DNA of 64,000 bases from the NCBI RefSeq assembly GCF_000238775.2, contig NZ_AFEJ02000003.1, positions 310,001-374,000 on the forward strand, in the 5' to 3' direction. The position numbers and the translations under genes are program-made. How positions within the stretch are numbered: the first letter of the stretch is position 1; each line of letters opens with the position of its first letter. Shown piece after piece: positions 43,012 through 52,850 of this stretch. The notes beneath the pieces are model-generated. The model had not been told where the DNA came from and ran no database searches. It saw nothing but the letters and a program-made list of their open reading frames with translations. The stretch is from Acaryochloris sp. CCMEE 5410. Its GTDB lineage: Bacteria > Cyanobacteriota > Cyanobacteriia > Thermosynechococcales > Thermosynechococcaceae.

Positions 43012-45830
43012 AGTCGAACTCCTTCGGGTAAACGTTTCAAAACCTTTCCTTGCCTGAACACACTCGCCATGTACTGACTAAATCGGCCAAGTGCCTCATA
43101 TTTATTGGTGGGATACCATTGTTGAAATAACGACCGAATCTCTACCTCAATTGGGTCGTTGGCTGTTATTCCTAGTAAATTAAGCGGTGGATAATATCGG
43201 CAGGGAGTCTTCAGGCCATCATCATCAACTAACCAACGACTGTAGATCTGATCGAGGCTGGGTAAAAATTCTTCCTCTGCGTTGGGCTTAATTTCGCTCT
43301 CCTCGTAGCCGAACATCCGTCCAAACGTTTCAATCGCATCTTTGTTTATTCGTCCTGTAACCCGAAAACTGATGTTTTGACGAATCTTATGACCAGCAGC
43401 ACATTCCTCTAGAATGTTTGGGTCTTGGGTTGCAAGTAAAACAGATAGACCAGCCGCACGACCAATGGCCATTAACTTGCCAACACTTTTAGCTAGTTCT
43501 GCAAATTGAAGTAGCACGGACGCTTCATCCACGTAAAACAAGCTTCTGGGTGCCGATAACGCCCGACGGGTTGCCGCAGTTTGAGCCGATAGCCCCAATA
43601 AACCTGCTTCCTCATTGCTGCTCAAATCTCGAAGCGCGAACATTGTCAGGGGTGAGCTGCCATCAAACGAAGAAGGCTTGTTGATGGCATTCCCCAAGGG
43701 AGAATCCATCCAGTACCGGAGCCGTAAGCGAATGAAATTCATTGCTTTATCTAAATCTGTTCCAAAATCCTCTAAGTTGAGGCGTTGGTGGTTAAAGAAA
43801 GGATATAAATCTGTTAGGGTTGGCCAAGCCTCCCATTCCTGGGTTCCTATTCCAGCGGATCTAGCACTAGCACACCGCTCTTGTATGGTGGGGTCTCTAT
43901 AGAATGCTGAAACTGCAAGAGTGATCAACGACTCAATTGCCGTAATCGGTAATGGCTCGGAATCACTACGATTGTCCAAGACCAAGCTTTTAACGATATT
44001 ATTTGCACTTTTATAAAAGCTTTGTAATCGCTGTTCAGCTAATTTTGGCTCAAGACCCCTCACATCAATCAACTCAAAAAGGTTATTCGAGGATTTTCCG
44101 GTATCAAACTCTGCACCACCCAGAAAATTAACCAGCCAAGTATAGGTACTTAAACCATTATTTTTGGGCAGGTCAATCATGGTTACCTGCATCCCGATAG
44201 AGAGGGCATAGAGTAAGTAGATCGCGACTAGAACTGACTTACCCGAACCACTTCTACCAAAGAAAACACCATGTCTAGGACTGCCTAGCGTATCTTCTAA
44301 ACCAACGAAGATCGGGGAACCTCCATTCTCAGCGATAAACTCAGGACCACCATCACTACGACTTTTGGTTCCCATAAACTGAGCAAATGCCAAAGCATCG
44401 CTGGCTCTTAGCTTCAGCCGCATATCGTAAGGCTGAAGGTATAGCCCTTCCCACTTCAATGGCAAGGTTTGGAGCCACACTCGCCACGCATAATCTTGCT
44501 CTTGAATCACTACAGCAGGAAGCCTAAAACGGTTTTTCACATACCGGAGAGAAGACTCTAACGCCTGAAGACTATCTGCATAAACCAATATAGCGATGCC
44601 AACAAAAACGGGAACATCCCCTCTCATCAGACTTTCTTGGGCTTCCTCTGCCTCCTCCAATTGCAGATCAGCATGTTTATTAACTTTTTTCTTCTCTTCT
44701 GCTGTACTAGACGCTCCTTTTTGCTGTTGCGTATATCGCTGAAGCGCCATTAAGCTGTCTCTCGGATTTACCCATGAATACTGGGTAATGATCTCCGCAT
44801 CCACAACTTTCTCTTGAGAAATAACTTCATCCCAGAGCCAAGTGAACCGAGCGTCTTCACTCCGCCAACCATCAGGGGGCTGTTCAAACGTCACAACCCC
44901 AACGTACTTTTCCCGAGCTGGCAGGTACACCCATTCTTTATCGGGTTGAGGAATATAGTTTTTATTCGGGATTAGATGTGAGGAAATATGGAGTTCAGAC
45001 CCATCAATTGGCTCAATAGCACAGGGAAGGGTTGATTGATCTCGCGCATATTCTTGACGAAGGCCCCTATCATCCTGCATAAGCCAGTGAGGGCAGAGCA
45101 TTGGAGGCTTACGCCCATGAATTTGCCGGTAGAGGTAAGCCCAAAAGTCCTCCTTATCCATAGGAGAAACTTTTAAGCTCATTTTCGTGGAGATCAGTTG
45201 TGACCAATCTAACCACGCCTCAAACCCATCATATAGAAGGGATTGCGTGGTCTCATAATCTAATTCACTTGCCCGTCCCGAAATGTTCCGCACCCAAAAT
45301 TTACCCGCCTTGGCTAACAGTGCTTCGATCTGATCCTTGGCTTCATGGACACCAGACTCTACGGTGTGCGTGAAAAAGATATAGTATTCCTTAACCTTAC
45401 GAACCCCTGCCTCTTTTAGGTCTCTAACTCGGGCTTTCGAGCTGTAATTTAAGAATGATAATTCGGGTGCGGGTGATTGCTCTATGAGCCCATCTAATTC
45501 AACTTGACGTTCTTCATCATCTGCAAAGGATTTTGAAATAACCGTGAACTGCTCAAGTTTAGGGATTTCTTTTAAACCAGAAACGATAGCTTCGTAAAGG
45601 GCATCACTCAACTGAGATGGATGAATTGGCTCAAATTTCCACCCAAAGACAAACTGCTTGGCTTCCTTTTGAGCATTCACCATAGCCCACATACCCTGGC
45701 CATTCTTGCGGACACCCACAATATTGGCCAGATCTATTTCATCCTCAAATGCCTTAAAGCTTTGTGAGGGAGGCGCATATACAGGCTTCTTCTTGGCCTT
45801 CTTTTTTTTTGGTTTTAGTGTTGAAACCAT
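43008..45830 (-). CDS. virB4: VirB4/TraC-type ATPase of the conjugation channel
   Basis: Walker A is GRSGSGKSVLV and Walker B is SLFYVDEASVLLQF, with the C-terminal RecA-like domain characteristic of VirB4 (IRQNISFRVTGRINKDAIET). The N-terminal ~450 residues are the non-catalytic half that contacts the channel. At 940 residues it is a full-length member. VirB4 is the signature ATPase of every conjugative T4SS; this type accompanies the cyanobacterial MPF class. The Lys-rich N-terminal stretch KPKKKKAKKK is unusual. Confidence 0.92.
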   Translation of the reverse strand: MVSTLKPKKKKAKKKPVYAPPSQSFKAFEDEIDLANIVGVRKNGQGMWAMVNAQKEAKQFVFGWKFEPIHPSQLSDALYEAIVSGLKEIPKLEQFTVISKSFADDEERQVELDGLIEQSPAPELSFLNYSSKARVRDLKEAGVRKVKEYYIFFTHTVESGVHEAKDQIEALLAKAGKFWVRNISGRASELDYETTQSLLYDGFEAWLDWSQLISTKMSLKVSPMDKEDFWAYLYRQIHGRKPPMLCPHWLMQDDRGLRQEYARDQSTLPCAIEPIDGSELHISSHLIPNKNYIPQPDKEWVYLPAREKYVGVVTFEQPPDGWRSEDARFTWLWDEVISQEKVVDAEIITQYSWVNPRDSLMALQRYTQQQKGASSTAEEKKKVNKHADLQLEEAEEAQESLMRGDVPVFVGIAILVYADSLQALESSLRYVKNRFRLPAVVIQEQDYAWRVWLQTLPLKWEGLYLQPYDMRLKLRASDALAFAQFMGTKSRSDGGPEFIAENGGSPIFVGLEDTLGSPRHGVFFGRSGSGKSVLVAIYLLYALSIGMQVTMIDLPKNNGLSTYTWLVNFLGGAEFDTGKSSNNLFELIDVRGLEPKLAEQRLQSFYKSANNIVKSLVLDNRSDSEPLPITAIESLITLAVSAFYRDPTIQERCASARSAGIGTQEWEAWPTLTDLYPFFNHQRLNLEDFGTDLDKAMNFIRLRLRYWMDSPLGNAINKPSSFDGSSPLTMFALRDLSSNEEAGLLGLSAQTAATRRALSAPRSLFYVDEASVLLQFAELAKSVGKLMAIGRAAGLSVLLATQDPNILEECAAGHKIRQNISFRVTGRINKDAIETFGRMFGYEESEIKPNAEEEFLPSLDQIYSRWLVDDDGLKTPCRYYPPLNLLGITANDPIEVEIRSLFQQWYPTNKYEALGRFSQYMASVFRQGKVLKRLPEGVRL

Positions 45831-45857
45831 CTACAAGAGTGATGAATAAGCATAAAA

Positions 45858-46169
45858 TTACTTCCTCAAGCGACCCACTTTAGGTTTTTTGAGTAAATAG
45901 ACATGGATAACCCTTCCTCTATTCCATTTCGGAACAGGTACGGTTTTAGCCATAAACCGCTTAGGGTTTTTACCTGAAACGATAACCCAGGTCAGAAACG
46001 GCCAAGCAATCAATAGAACTGTCCATAAAAAATCCAGCTTGAGAAGGATTGCTACCACAAACCCGAAAATGACAGAAAGGCCAAAAGGCAGTATCTGAGA
46101 ACTGTCAAGTACTCCAACACTTGCGTTTTTGCTAAGGGCGCGATTAACTCTTATTGATTTACGTGCCAT
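45858..46169 (-). CDS. VirB3/TraL-like small membrane protein
   Basis: 103 residues: basic N terminus, two adjacent membrane helices (FGLSVIFGFVVAILLKLDFL, WTVLLIAWPFLTWVIV), basic tail. This form and the place directly before VirB4 match VirB3/TraL. The ATG chosen follows the VirB2-like stop by one base; a longer frame would overlap it. Assignment is by topology and position. Confidence 0.6.
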   Translation of the reverse strand: MARKSIRVNRALSKNASVGVLDSSQILPFGLSVIFGFVVAILLKLDFLWTVLLIAWPFLTWVIVSGKNPKRFMAKTVPVPKWNRGRVIHVYLLKKPKVGRLRK

Positions 46170-46170
46170 A

Positions 46171-46740
46171 TCAACACCCTTTACCAACGATAAAGGGTTC
46201 AAGAACGCCCAAAACAATAACTACTAACATGGCAACAATCGTCATGGTCAGAATTTCTTGAAATTCCTGACCCTCTCGACGATTATTGAAAATCTTGACT
46301 CCAACCACGCCTAAAGCGACCATTGACGATACTCGGAGAGTTCCAAAGATAATACCGGACACAATCGTCAGTCCAGAGATATGTCTCAGTAGGCAGGTAT
46401 CGAGAACTTTTTGGGAGTTTGAAAATAGAAAGCTAAATTCAATCGCATGAGCCGGATCGAGGGCAGCCCCAAAAACTCCTAAACCAGAAGCGAAGGAAAG
46501 TAACCCAAGGATCAGTCGCCTATATTTCAGTTTCTCCAAAACCGACAGCTCATATTTGATCGCCCACGCTGTGAACAAGGTAATTGGAATAAGGAGAATC
46601 GGCGGAAAGAAAGTTGTACCTATCGCCAAAGAGATAAAAAGTACACCCAGTAAACAATACCTAAATCTAGGGCGTAGTGTACTAACTTGAGCGTTCAAGA
46701 TGGTAAAAATTTGATGTGATAGCATCGTCCTACCTATCAA
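46171..46740 (-). CDS. VirB2-like pilin with long membrane leader
   Basis: 189 residues and five hydrophobic segments. The second half, after an AHA motif (DPAHAIEFSF), has two helices separated by a short charged loop (NNRREGQEFQE), the form of VirB2/TraA pilins, with AHA as a plausible signal-peptidase site. The first half carries two or three further helices, so the leader would be unusually long. The start is either the first ATG (MIGRTML) or the second at 46725. It is the first gene of the mating operon. Confidence 0.5.
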   Translation of the reverse strand: MIGRTMLSHQIFTILNAQVSTLRPRFRYCLLGVLFISLAIGTTFFPPILLIPITLFTAWAIKYELSVLEKLKYRRLILGLLSFASGLGVFGAALDPAHAIEFSFLFSNSQKVLDTCLLRHISGLTIVSGIIFGTLRVSSMVALGVVGVKIFNNRREGQEFQEILTMTIVAMLVVIVLGVLEPFIVGKGC

Positions 46741-46760
46741 TTAATCAGAGTAAAGCCAAT

Positions 46761-47753
46761 ATGTTGGATAAGCTATGTTGCCCGCTGTGCGGTAGCTCGA
46801 TCTATTTTTTGCTAGATAGACCTAGCCAACTCATCACATGCAAAACCTGTCGGTTTTCAAGCAAGATTAATCAGGTCCAAGTGGAAAGCCATGACAGCAT
46901 AACCACTCAACAAAACAATAGGGATTTAACTAGTTGGAGACACAGGCTACGTGTCCGTCCGCTGACCAGCGAAATTGGAAAGCAAATGAAATACTTAGTT
47001 GAATTTGATTTGGCCAGAGACACTTACGTTGCCTCTCTTGGGGATAAGATAGCGTTATTTCACAGGTATAGGCAAGGAAGTTTTAGTGATTTGTTTGCAA
47101 TTCGTAATCTAACGATTCAAACGACTATACCTATCAAAACAATCAAATCGGAGCCTAGAATTGCTGGCCTTGGTATCTCAATCATCGCTCTATCTGGGAT
47201 ACTCTTGCTCTCTAATTCAGTCGGCAGCTATAAAAATCTATTGCAATACTCCGCAGTACCTCTTAGTGCTGCCATTGGCCTCACCGCCATGAAGACTTAC
47301 CAAAAGCGACTTTGTGGGCAATCTGAAGCCAGCATCATTCAAGAGCAAGGGTTAATGAGGAATATTCATGAGTTACTAGTCAAACTGAGTAGAGTTCAAG
47401 AAGAGATTACGGCTCGGGCTCAATCACTCTCAGAGTGGCAAGAGCTTGAGCAATCTACAAAAACCATTGATGGCCATGGGCCAAATGTAGCGAACATTGA
47501 AAAAGCGATCGCTCTGATACAGCAGCAACAGCATTCGGCTGAAATCTTGAAAGACAAATACGACCAACAAATTAAGCTGTGGTGGCTTGAACTTCAAGCA
47601 TCACGACTTAGTGATGAACTACCGGTGGACCTGATTCAAGTAGAGACCACTAGGCAGCACGAAATAGCTGAACTTGAGGACTCTTACCATTTGTTGGCTT
47701 TGCAACAAAATTTCCATGCAGAGACGGATAACCAACAGAATTTAAGCACTTGA
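46761..47753 (+). CDS. Membrane protein with N-terminal zinc ribbon and coiled coil
   Basis: The chosen start gives MLDKLCCPLCGSSIYF; a GTG 45 bases earlier would extend it into the divergent gene's start. A four-Cys zinc ribbon (CPLC and CKTC) is followed by a ~100-residue domain, two membrane helices (LGISIIALSGILLLS, LLQYSAVPLSAAIGL) and a long coiled coil (~200-320). No family recognised. It is the only plus-strand gene within the mating/replication block and converges on the replication gene. Confidence 0.65.
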   Translation: MLDKLCCPLCGSSIYFLLDRPSQLITCKTCRFSSKINQVQVESHDSITTQQNNRDLTSWRHRLRVRPLTSEIGKQMKYLVEFDLARDTYVASLGDKIALFHRYRQGSFSDLFAIRNLTIQTTIPIKTIKSEPRIAGLGISIIALSGILLLSNSVGSYKNLLQYSAVPLSAAIGLTAMKTYQKRLCGQSEASIIQEQGLMRNIHELLVKLSRVQEEITARAQSLSEWQELEQSTKTIDGHGPNVANIEKAIALIQQQQHSAEILKDKYDQQIKLWWLELQASRLSDELPVDLIQVETTRQHEIAELEDSYHLLALQQNFHAETDNQQNLST

Positions 47754-50700
47754 AATATTAACTGAACTCTGTATGGGTTCTAGGTTCTGGAGCGGGCAGG
47801 GGATATCAACAAGATCAACAGGTTGGCCAACCCAACTTAACCACGCGAACTCATTCACAATTTTCCTTACCCGGAAGACGACCTGATCCCCGCATCTTTT
47901 AACTAAAGCACCAGGACTAATGTCTGGAAGATTTAGATTAGATACCGGCAAGGTAATCAAACTGGGTTTCTGGGTATTCTCTATTTTGGTTTTGGCTACA
48001 CCTCTGCTTATAATTATACATTTTTGAGTTGCAGGTGTAGCCACTTCAATCCCTTTATTTTCAGTGCATTCAGGCGCTTCCATATATTGTTGGAATCGAG
48101 TTTCAATGCATTCCAACAACACATGATTGAGTTCTATATTATCTGGAGAAATAAAATAATATCTCCGCTTTCCTCTTTCGCTATTGCGCTGCCAGTTTTG
48201 CTCGACTTCAGTCTTGCCGCCAATTAGTTTTGCTAGACGCCCCAGAAACTCCATAGGTTTTTGCTTACCCACTGTGCGTTTTAGCGCTGTCACGATTTCT
48301 CGTCGTTTACAAGTACGATAGATTTGCTGAATTAAACTGGATGAGCTGTTAAAAGATTGGTTGGACTCGAAAAGCGCTAGCAGATTGATCTTGCATAGAG
48401 CCTCAATAAGAGCGAAGTCTGAACGAATGTCAGGCAAGAAGGGAATTGCGCCATCCTCCATCAGTTTTTCCCAGCGCTGGCGGCTTCGGTTCTGGGCAGC
48501 AGTTTGGTGATTGATCAACCACCAGCGTTCGAGGGAAGGAATTAGGGATCGATTCGTAAACAGAAGGGCTTTAACGACATCGGGGGTCCAGTAGTCTGTT
48601 CGATGTAATCCAGGAAGTCGGTGTAGGAGGAACGCTTTATCACAGCTCCACCGTTCTGCGAGAGTTGCACTCCACCTAGATTTAATGTGAATGGCTTGGG
48701 AAAGTGTAATATCCTTGGCATTAAATATTGCCTGTGCATCGGTGGTTAGGATCTGATCGCGAATTTCAGAAGCTTCTTCTTTTAAGCTGGTGACTTGAGG
48801 AAGATCAACAATGGTTACTCGATGCCCAGCTTCTTGGAGAGCAAGTCTAAGGCAGTCCCAGGTATGCTTTCTCTCATAGTTGATGGATGCAGCCAGAATA
48901 TTGTGTGTGGAAAGGTGAGGATCGTTATAGGTTTTGAGTAGTTTATTGATCCACTCTTTGACTGTAGACTCCCGATCCGATCCTTGTAAGGCGGCGAAGG
49001 CATCGGCTCTGAGATAATCCGTCATCCATTGTTGGAGGCGACGGGGGAGGACTGAACGAGTCCCTTCATCTTCTGTGTGCGTGTATCGCTTACACCAGAC
49101 CGCTATTTCTTTCAAGGCTCTGACCCGCTGCATCATTTGGGTCATGCTGGAAATTGGCAACACACCGAAAAAGAGACCAAATCCCTTGTAGAAGAAGTTC
49201 TGAATGCCTACATTTAAACCACTTTCTGCTGTTGGTGAGTAGATCAAGACTCGGGGTTGAGTTTCTTCTAGATAAAAGTCAGGGTCTTTTAGAAACTGCT
49301 TTACCTCTTTATTCGGAGAGGTTTTAGAGTCAACCCGAAGGGTTGAATAGCCTCGCTGTTGAAACAGTGATTCTGCAATCTGACATTGCCGTTGAGAGTC
49401 CGAAAACAAAACGATTGAACGCGGGGTATTAGATGGAGCTAAATCTAAGGCGGCCAACGTGTCAAATGCTAACTGTAGAACTGGTGAACGTTCGTCAATC
49501 GTGTTTCCTTCGGCGGTAATCGTATTCCCCAATAGCTCAATATGCAGTTGTTGCCGCTGATAGGTGTTGAGGATTTTACGGCATGTCCCTACCTCTCTCA
49601 ATTGCGCGAGATAGTCCACGACGACATCAGTATTGTTACCGTCCATTGGTAGTACAAGTTTTGCTCGTTGGATTGCAGCTTTAAGCTTTGCCAGACATTT
49701 ATCTCTTTTGCCAGTGAGGGTACCAGACATCAACCCGTGGAGGACAACACTAAGGCTTTCATCTAAGATGACGATTTTCCCGTCAAAATCCTTGTCTTCA
49801 AAGCGAGTCAAGGAATCTAAGCAACAGGCGATTCTGGATTGGGGATCTGGGATAAGGGGTTGGGCAGAATCGGAATGTAGGTGATAGAATCCCGGCCAAC
49901 GTTCACAGGACTGGAGTAGAAGGGAGTTCCGGTATCCAATTGCTACGGCACCGTCTGAAATCTGGCTGAAGTAGTTTTTTAGCCATTCCGTTTTCCCAGT
50001 CCCCATGCCTGATTTAATCGCAACGATGTCAGCTCCATCTAGATCTGCCGGTTGCAGATTCAGAAATTGTTCATGAATCGTTTGAGTGGGCGTAAATTGC
50101 CGTGATTTTTTCCAAATCTTTAGGGATTGTTGCTCATACTGATGCTGCCATTGATCGTCAATGATGGCTTTACTCATCGCCAGGTAAGTGCTGGGTGTGA
50201 GCAGCCTGATTTGTTGTTGTTTATCGAGGTCTAATTCATCAATATCGCTATCATCATCGTAGGAATGTTGGTCCCACCAAGCGATACTTAGCGAATACCC
50301 CCAGCCTTGTAGAAGAGATGCCGTTTTAGCGATCGCAATATAAACCGACCGATTGGAACTATCACCGGCATCTGGATAGAGGATGATTTGCTCAGGCTGT
50401 AGCACCTCTAGGGTCTCTTTCACCGCTTCAGGGCTAGAGGCAAAGTTAAACCCCGTCGCGCCGATAAAGGTTATCCCCATTTGCTGGCTAGCGAGATAGG
50501 GTTTGAGGGCAACGCTATCAACTAAGCCAATAGTTTTAGAGTCAGTTCTATGAACGGCGATGGGGGATTCTCCCGTTGGGAGCTGCGGCCCGCTGCCGGG
50601 GATGGGTAATTTATCTGAACTGGAGCTAACCCAAAAGTAACCGCCCCCAAAGTTAGGGCGAATTTGCACACCGGTGATCTGACCATGGACGTTGGGAACT

Positions 50701-51242
50701 GCGATCGCAAGTCCCTGATAATATCGCCGCAATAATCCAGTGGATGGATCTACCCCTGGGAGATTGAGTGGGAGCAAGGGGAGTTTGGCGTTGTCCTGCC
50801 AGGTCCAGAATAGGTGTTTCTCAACGGCCTGATGTATTTGATTATTCGACAGACCCCGATGCTCTATGAGGTGTTGGCGTTGTTGCGACCCTAGCCCTGC
50901 ACTAGCAGCAATACGATGGAATTGATAGTCTCGCTCTTCGATACTGGGAAGTTGAGATAGCCGTTGAGCCCGTTCAGCAGCTAGTTGTCTCTCTCGGGCT
51001 AAGCGTTCCTGTTCTTGCTCTTGAGTTGGATTGGAACGCTGGCTATGGGCCTCGGCGGTGATGTACTTTCCAAATCCGTGAGTGTCGAAACCGTCAAATC
51101 GGTACTCTCCTGAGTGATTCTCAGGGCCACGACAAAAATAGGTTCCTGAACTTGACTTTCGACAATCTGGCTTGCCGCGAGAGCCATTGCAAATGGGGCA
51201 AAGGTCGCCAAGTTTGTTCTTGTAGTAGTGAAAGCTAGACAT
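47742..51242 (-). CDS. CyRepA1-family plasmid replication protein (primase/helicase-like)
   Basis: An N-terminal Cys/His zinc-binding region (CPICNGSRGKPDC and then CRGPENH) and a TOPRIM-like domain (IGLVDSVALKPYLASQQMG, EQIILYPDAGDSS; DUF3854 type) lead into a helicase with Walker A AIKSGMGTGKTEWL, DExx-like KIVILDESLSVVLHG and a motif VI QMMQRVRAL. This architecture is that of CyRepA1, reported to support autonomous replication of cyanobacterial plasmids. The usual TOPRIM Glu is replaced by Asp (LVDSVALK). 1166 residues. The origin may lie in the 576-bp upstream gap. Its 3' end overlaps the convergent gene by 12 bases. Confidence 0.8.
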   Translation of the reverse strand: MSSFHYYKNKLGDLCPICNGSRGKPDCRKSSSGTYFCRGPENHSGEYRFDGFDTHGFGKYITAEAHSQRSNPTQEQEQERLARERQLAAERAQRLSQLPSIEERDYQFHRIAASAGLGSQQRQHLIEHRGLSNNQIHQAVEKHLFWTWQDNAKLPLLPLNLPGVDPSTGLLRRYYQGLAIAVPNVHGQITGVQIRPNFGGGYFWVSSSSDKLPIPGSGPQLPTGESPIAVHRTDSKTIGLVDSVALKPYLASQQMGITFIGATGFNFASSPEAVKETLEVLQPEQIILYPDAGDSSNRSVYIAIAKTASLLQGWGYSLSIAWWDQHSYDDDSDIDELDLDKQQQIRLLTPSTYLAMSKAIIDDQWQHQYEQQSLKIWKKSRQFTPTQTIHEQFLNLQPADLDGADIVAIKSGMGTGKTEWLKNYFSQISDGAVAIGYRNSLLLQSCERWPGFYHLHSDSAQPLIPDPQSRIACCLDSLTRFEDKDFDGKIVILDESLSVVLHGLMSGTLTGKRDKCLAKLKAAIQRAKLVLPMDGNNTDVVVDYLAQLREVGTCRKILNTYQRQQLHIELLGNTITAEGNTIDERSPVLQLAFDTLAALDLAPSNTPRSIVLFSDSQRQCQIAESLFQQRGYSTLRVDSKTSPNKEVKQFLKDPDFYLEETQPRVLIYSPTAESGLNVGIQNFFYKGFGLFFGVLPISSMTQMMQRVRALKEIAVWCKRYTHTEDEGTRSVLPRRLQQWMTDYLRADAFAALQGSDRESTVKEWINKLLKTYNDPHLSTHNILAASINYERKHTWDCLRLALQEAGHRVTIVDLPQVTSLKEEASEIRDQILTTDAQAIFNAKDITLSQAIHIKSRWSATLAERWSCDKAFLLHRLPGLHRTDYWTPDVVKALLFTNRSLIPSLERWWLINHQTAAQNRSRQRWEKLMEDGAIPFLPDIRSDFALIEALCKINLLALFESNQSFNSSSSLIQQIYRTCKRREIVTALKRTVGKQKPMEFLGRLAKLIGGKTEVEQNWQRNSERGKRRYYFISPDNIELNHVLLECIETRFQQYMEAPECTENKGIEVATPATQKCIIISRGVAKTKIENTQKPSLITLPVSNLNLPDISPGALVKRCGDQVVFRVRKIVNEFAWLSWVGQPVDLVDIPCPLQNLEPIQSSVNISSA

Positions 51243-51818
51243 AACCTAACTCCCACTTATCAGAGTGGATGCAAGATGAATTCATTGAACAACTCCCATA
51301 TTGTGCTTTGACTATGTGTCGGAGGGGAGTTGTGAAAATATTTTGAGCACACTCTTGAAATGTTATCAAGAGTAGTCTAAAATTTAGGCACAACGAAACC
51401 GGGACACCCATCGCGCTGCTAATGCTTTAGGCTCCCACCCTTCGACAAATAAATTGTTTGAACGGCTTCTTCCCCCGACTGTGACAGGTAAGGGGGTTTA
51501 GTCGTTTATGGGCTTCTTTTTACCTCCTTTTTTAGCTGTTTGTATTAGGGTTGAAAATACACCGAAATGCTTGATCGATCAAGGGTTTAGCGTATTTTGT
51601 AACCGTAAAGTCTACGGTCTCTCCTCTTAGAGAGACATGAAGATATGTCACAGCCTTCTTTCTCCTTGGGCTGGCATGGATCGGTCTCAATGGTATAGAT
51701 AGCAGAAACCTGGACCGATTCTTACACGAGCCCTCAAGGGTTTAATCATGGTTCATTGATACCGCAATCCTACAACAAACTTTTTGAATGATCAAAGTGC
51801 GATCGCTAGAACTGTGAT
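51243..51818. other. Replication-gene upstream region with nested dyads (candidate origin/control region)
   Basis: No gene is visible. A 14-bp perfect palindrome (CTTGATCGATCAAG, 51570-51583) sits centrally between AAAATAC (51554-51560) and GTATTTT (51592-51598), extended by GGTT/AACC. Close by are ACCGTA/TACGGT (51602-51618) and GTCTCTC/GAGAGAC (51617-51636) hairpins, and ATCGGTC/GACCGAT (51680 and 51713). One HIP1 octamer is near the end. Such dense dyads before a rep gene are typical of origins, operators or an antisense control RNA. Confidence 0.5.
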
Positions 51819-52778
51819 TTAAATTCTTTTTGCCTGCCGCTTTGTTGCTGTCGTCCAGGCTAGAACTGCATCAGTACAACGTTCTGGATTAGGCTCACAG
51901 CAAATGCATTGACATTCAAGACGATCTAGCAAGATAAATAAAGAGGGGTCTGGGAGTCCAATGATTACGACTGACTCGCTCGCATCGGCAGTTCCAATAA
52001 CGCAGCTTTCAATGGTTTGTCTAAGAGTCTCAAAGTGAAAGTCTTCTAAGGTTGTGTGGAATGCAAGTGTACTTTTGGTATTCCCCGGTATGCTTTTTGG
52101 CCATTCTTTGGCATTGTTGGGAAAATTGATCAGCAGGGCAATCTCATCAGGAAGAATTTTTCGGAATTTCAGAGCTGAGCTGTCGCCGCAAAATAATCTG
52201 TGGTATCTACCGATGCTCCAAATCTCTCCTTTACGCACCTGTTTGAATCGACTAACTTTCTGAGTTGTCTTAGTTTTCTTCTTCGTTTCGACCTTTCTTT
52301 GTCGTTTACCTGTTTTGGGCTTGGCAAGGGGTGGAGTAGGGACACTCACCACTTCTTCAGCAGCATCTTTATGGATTTCAATCAGTTCACGAGCTATTCT
52401 TTTACCCACATACTCGGATTGAGCCATCTCCAATGCTTCTTGTCGTGCCTCTTCAGGGACAGAAGGGGCTGAGAGCAGGTAAAGTGCAGATTTTGCTATT
52501 TCTAGTTCCGAGAAATTTGCATCATGGAAGCACCTCGCTACCCGCATAAAATTATCGGCAGTGCGTGCTGACATCTCGAATTCAGCATCGATCCAGTCCA
52601 TGAAATAGCCATGGGCTAGTTGTCCCTTTACTTCAATCAGGCTTATACCAATTTTGACAATATTGTCGATGGTGGCAGAGAGAAGATCTTTGATCTTGTT
52701 TGTCTCTTGCTTTAAGCGCTCAGAGAGTTCTGCGTCCAGTTGGCTGTAATCAAAAGAACTGGCTCGTAAGTTTGGCAT
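51819..52778 (-). CDS. DUF3102 protein fused to a degenerate DNA-methyltransferase-like domain
   Basis: Residues ~15-150 fit DUF3102: a helical domain with VKGQLAHGYFMDWIDAEFEM and SARTADNFMRVARCF. After a Lys/Thr-rich linker, residues ~185-319 follow an N6/N4 DNA methyltransferase (as fused to ParB proteins): GEIWSIGRYHRLFCGDSS is the usual start, and EPNPERCTDAVLAWTTATKR the usual end. The catalytic DPPY is replaced by NFPNN and the SAM-binding DPFxGSG by GLPDPSLF, and the middle is shortened. It should bind DNA or partners without methylating. Its paralogue without this domain lies across the TTGCAA array. A role in copy control or partition is inferred. Confidence 0.65.
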   Translation of the reverse strand: MPNLRASSFDYSQLDAELSERLKQETNKIKDLLSATIDNIVKIGISLIEVKGQLAHGYFMDWIDAEFEMSARTADNFMRVARCFHDANFSELEIAKSALYLLSAPSVPEEARQEALEMAQSEYVGKRIARELIEIHKDAAEEVVSVPTPPLAKPKTGKRQRKVETKKKTKTTQKVSRFKQVRKGEIWSIGRYHRLFCGDSSALKFRKILPDEIALLINFPNNAKEWPKSIPGNTKSTLAFHTTLEDFHFETLRQTIESCVIGTADASESVVIIGLPDPSLFILLDRLECQCICCEPNPERCTDAVLAWTTATKRQAKRI

Positions 52779-52850
52779 CGTTGGAATCTTCAGTGAATAA
52801 TCGTCATTGATACCTCAAGCATAGTCACAGCAAGCGAAACAAGGTGTTTT

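Noticed and set aside
51549-51604. Nested dyad as a telomere resolution site
   Set aside because: Known sites are near-perfect palindromes of ~50 bp; the 8-9 bp between core and outer arms here do not pair, so I list it only as a candidate control region.
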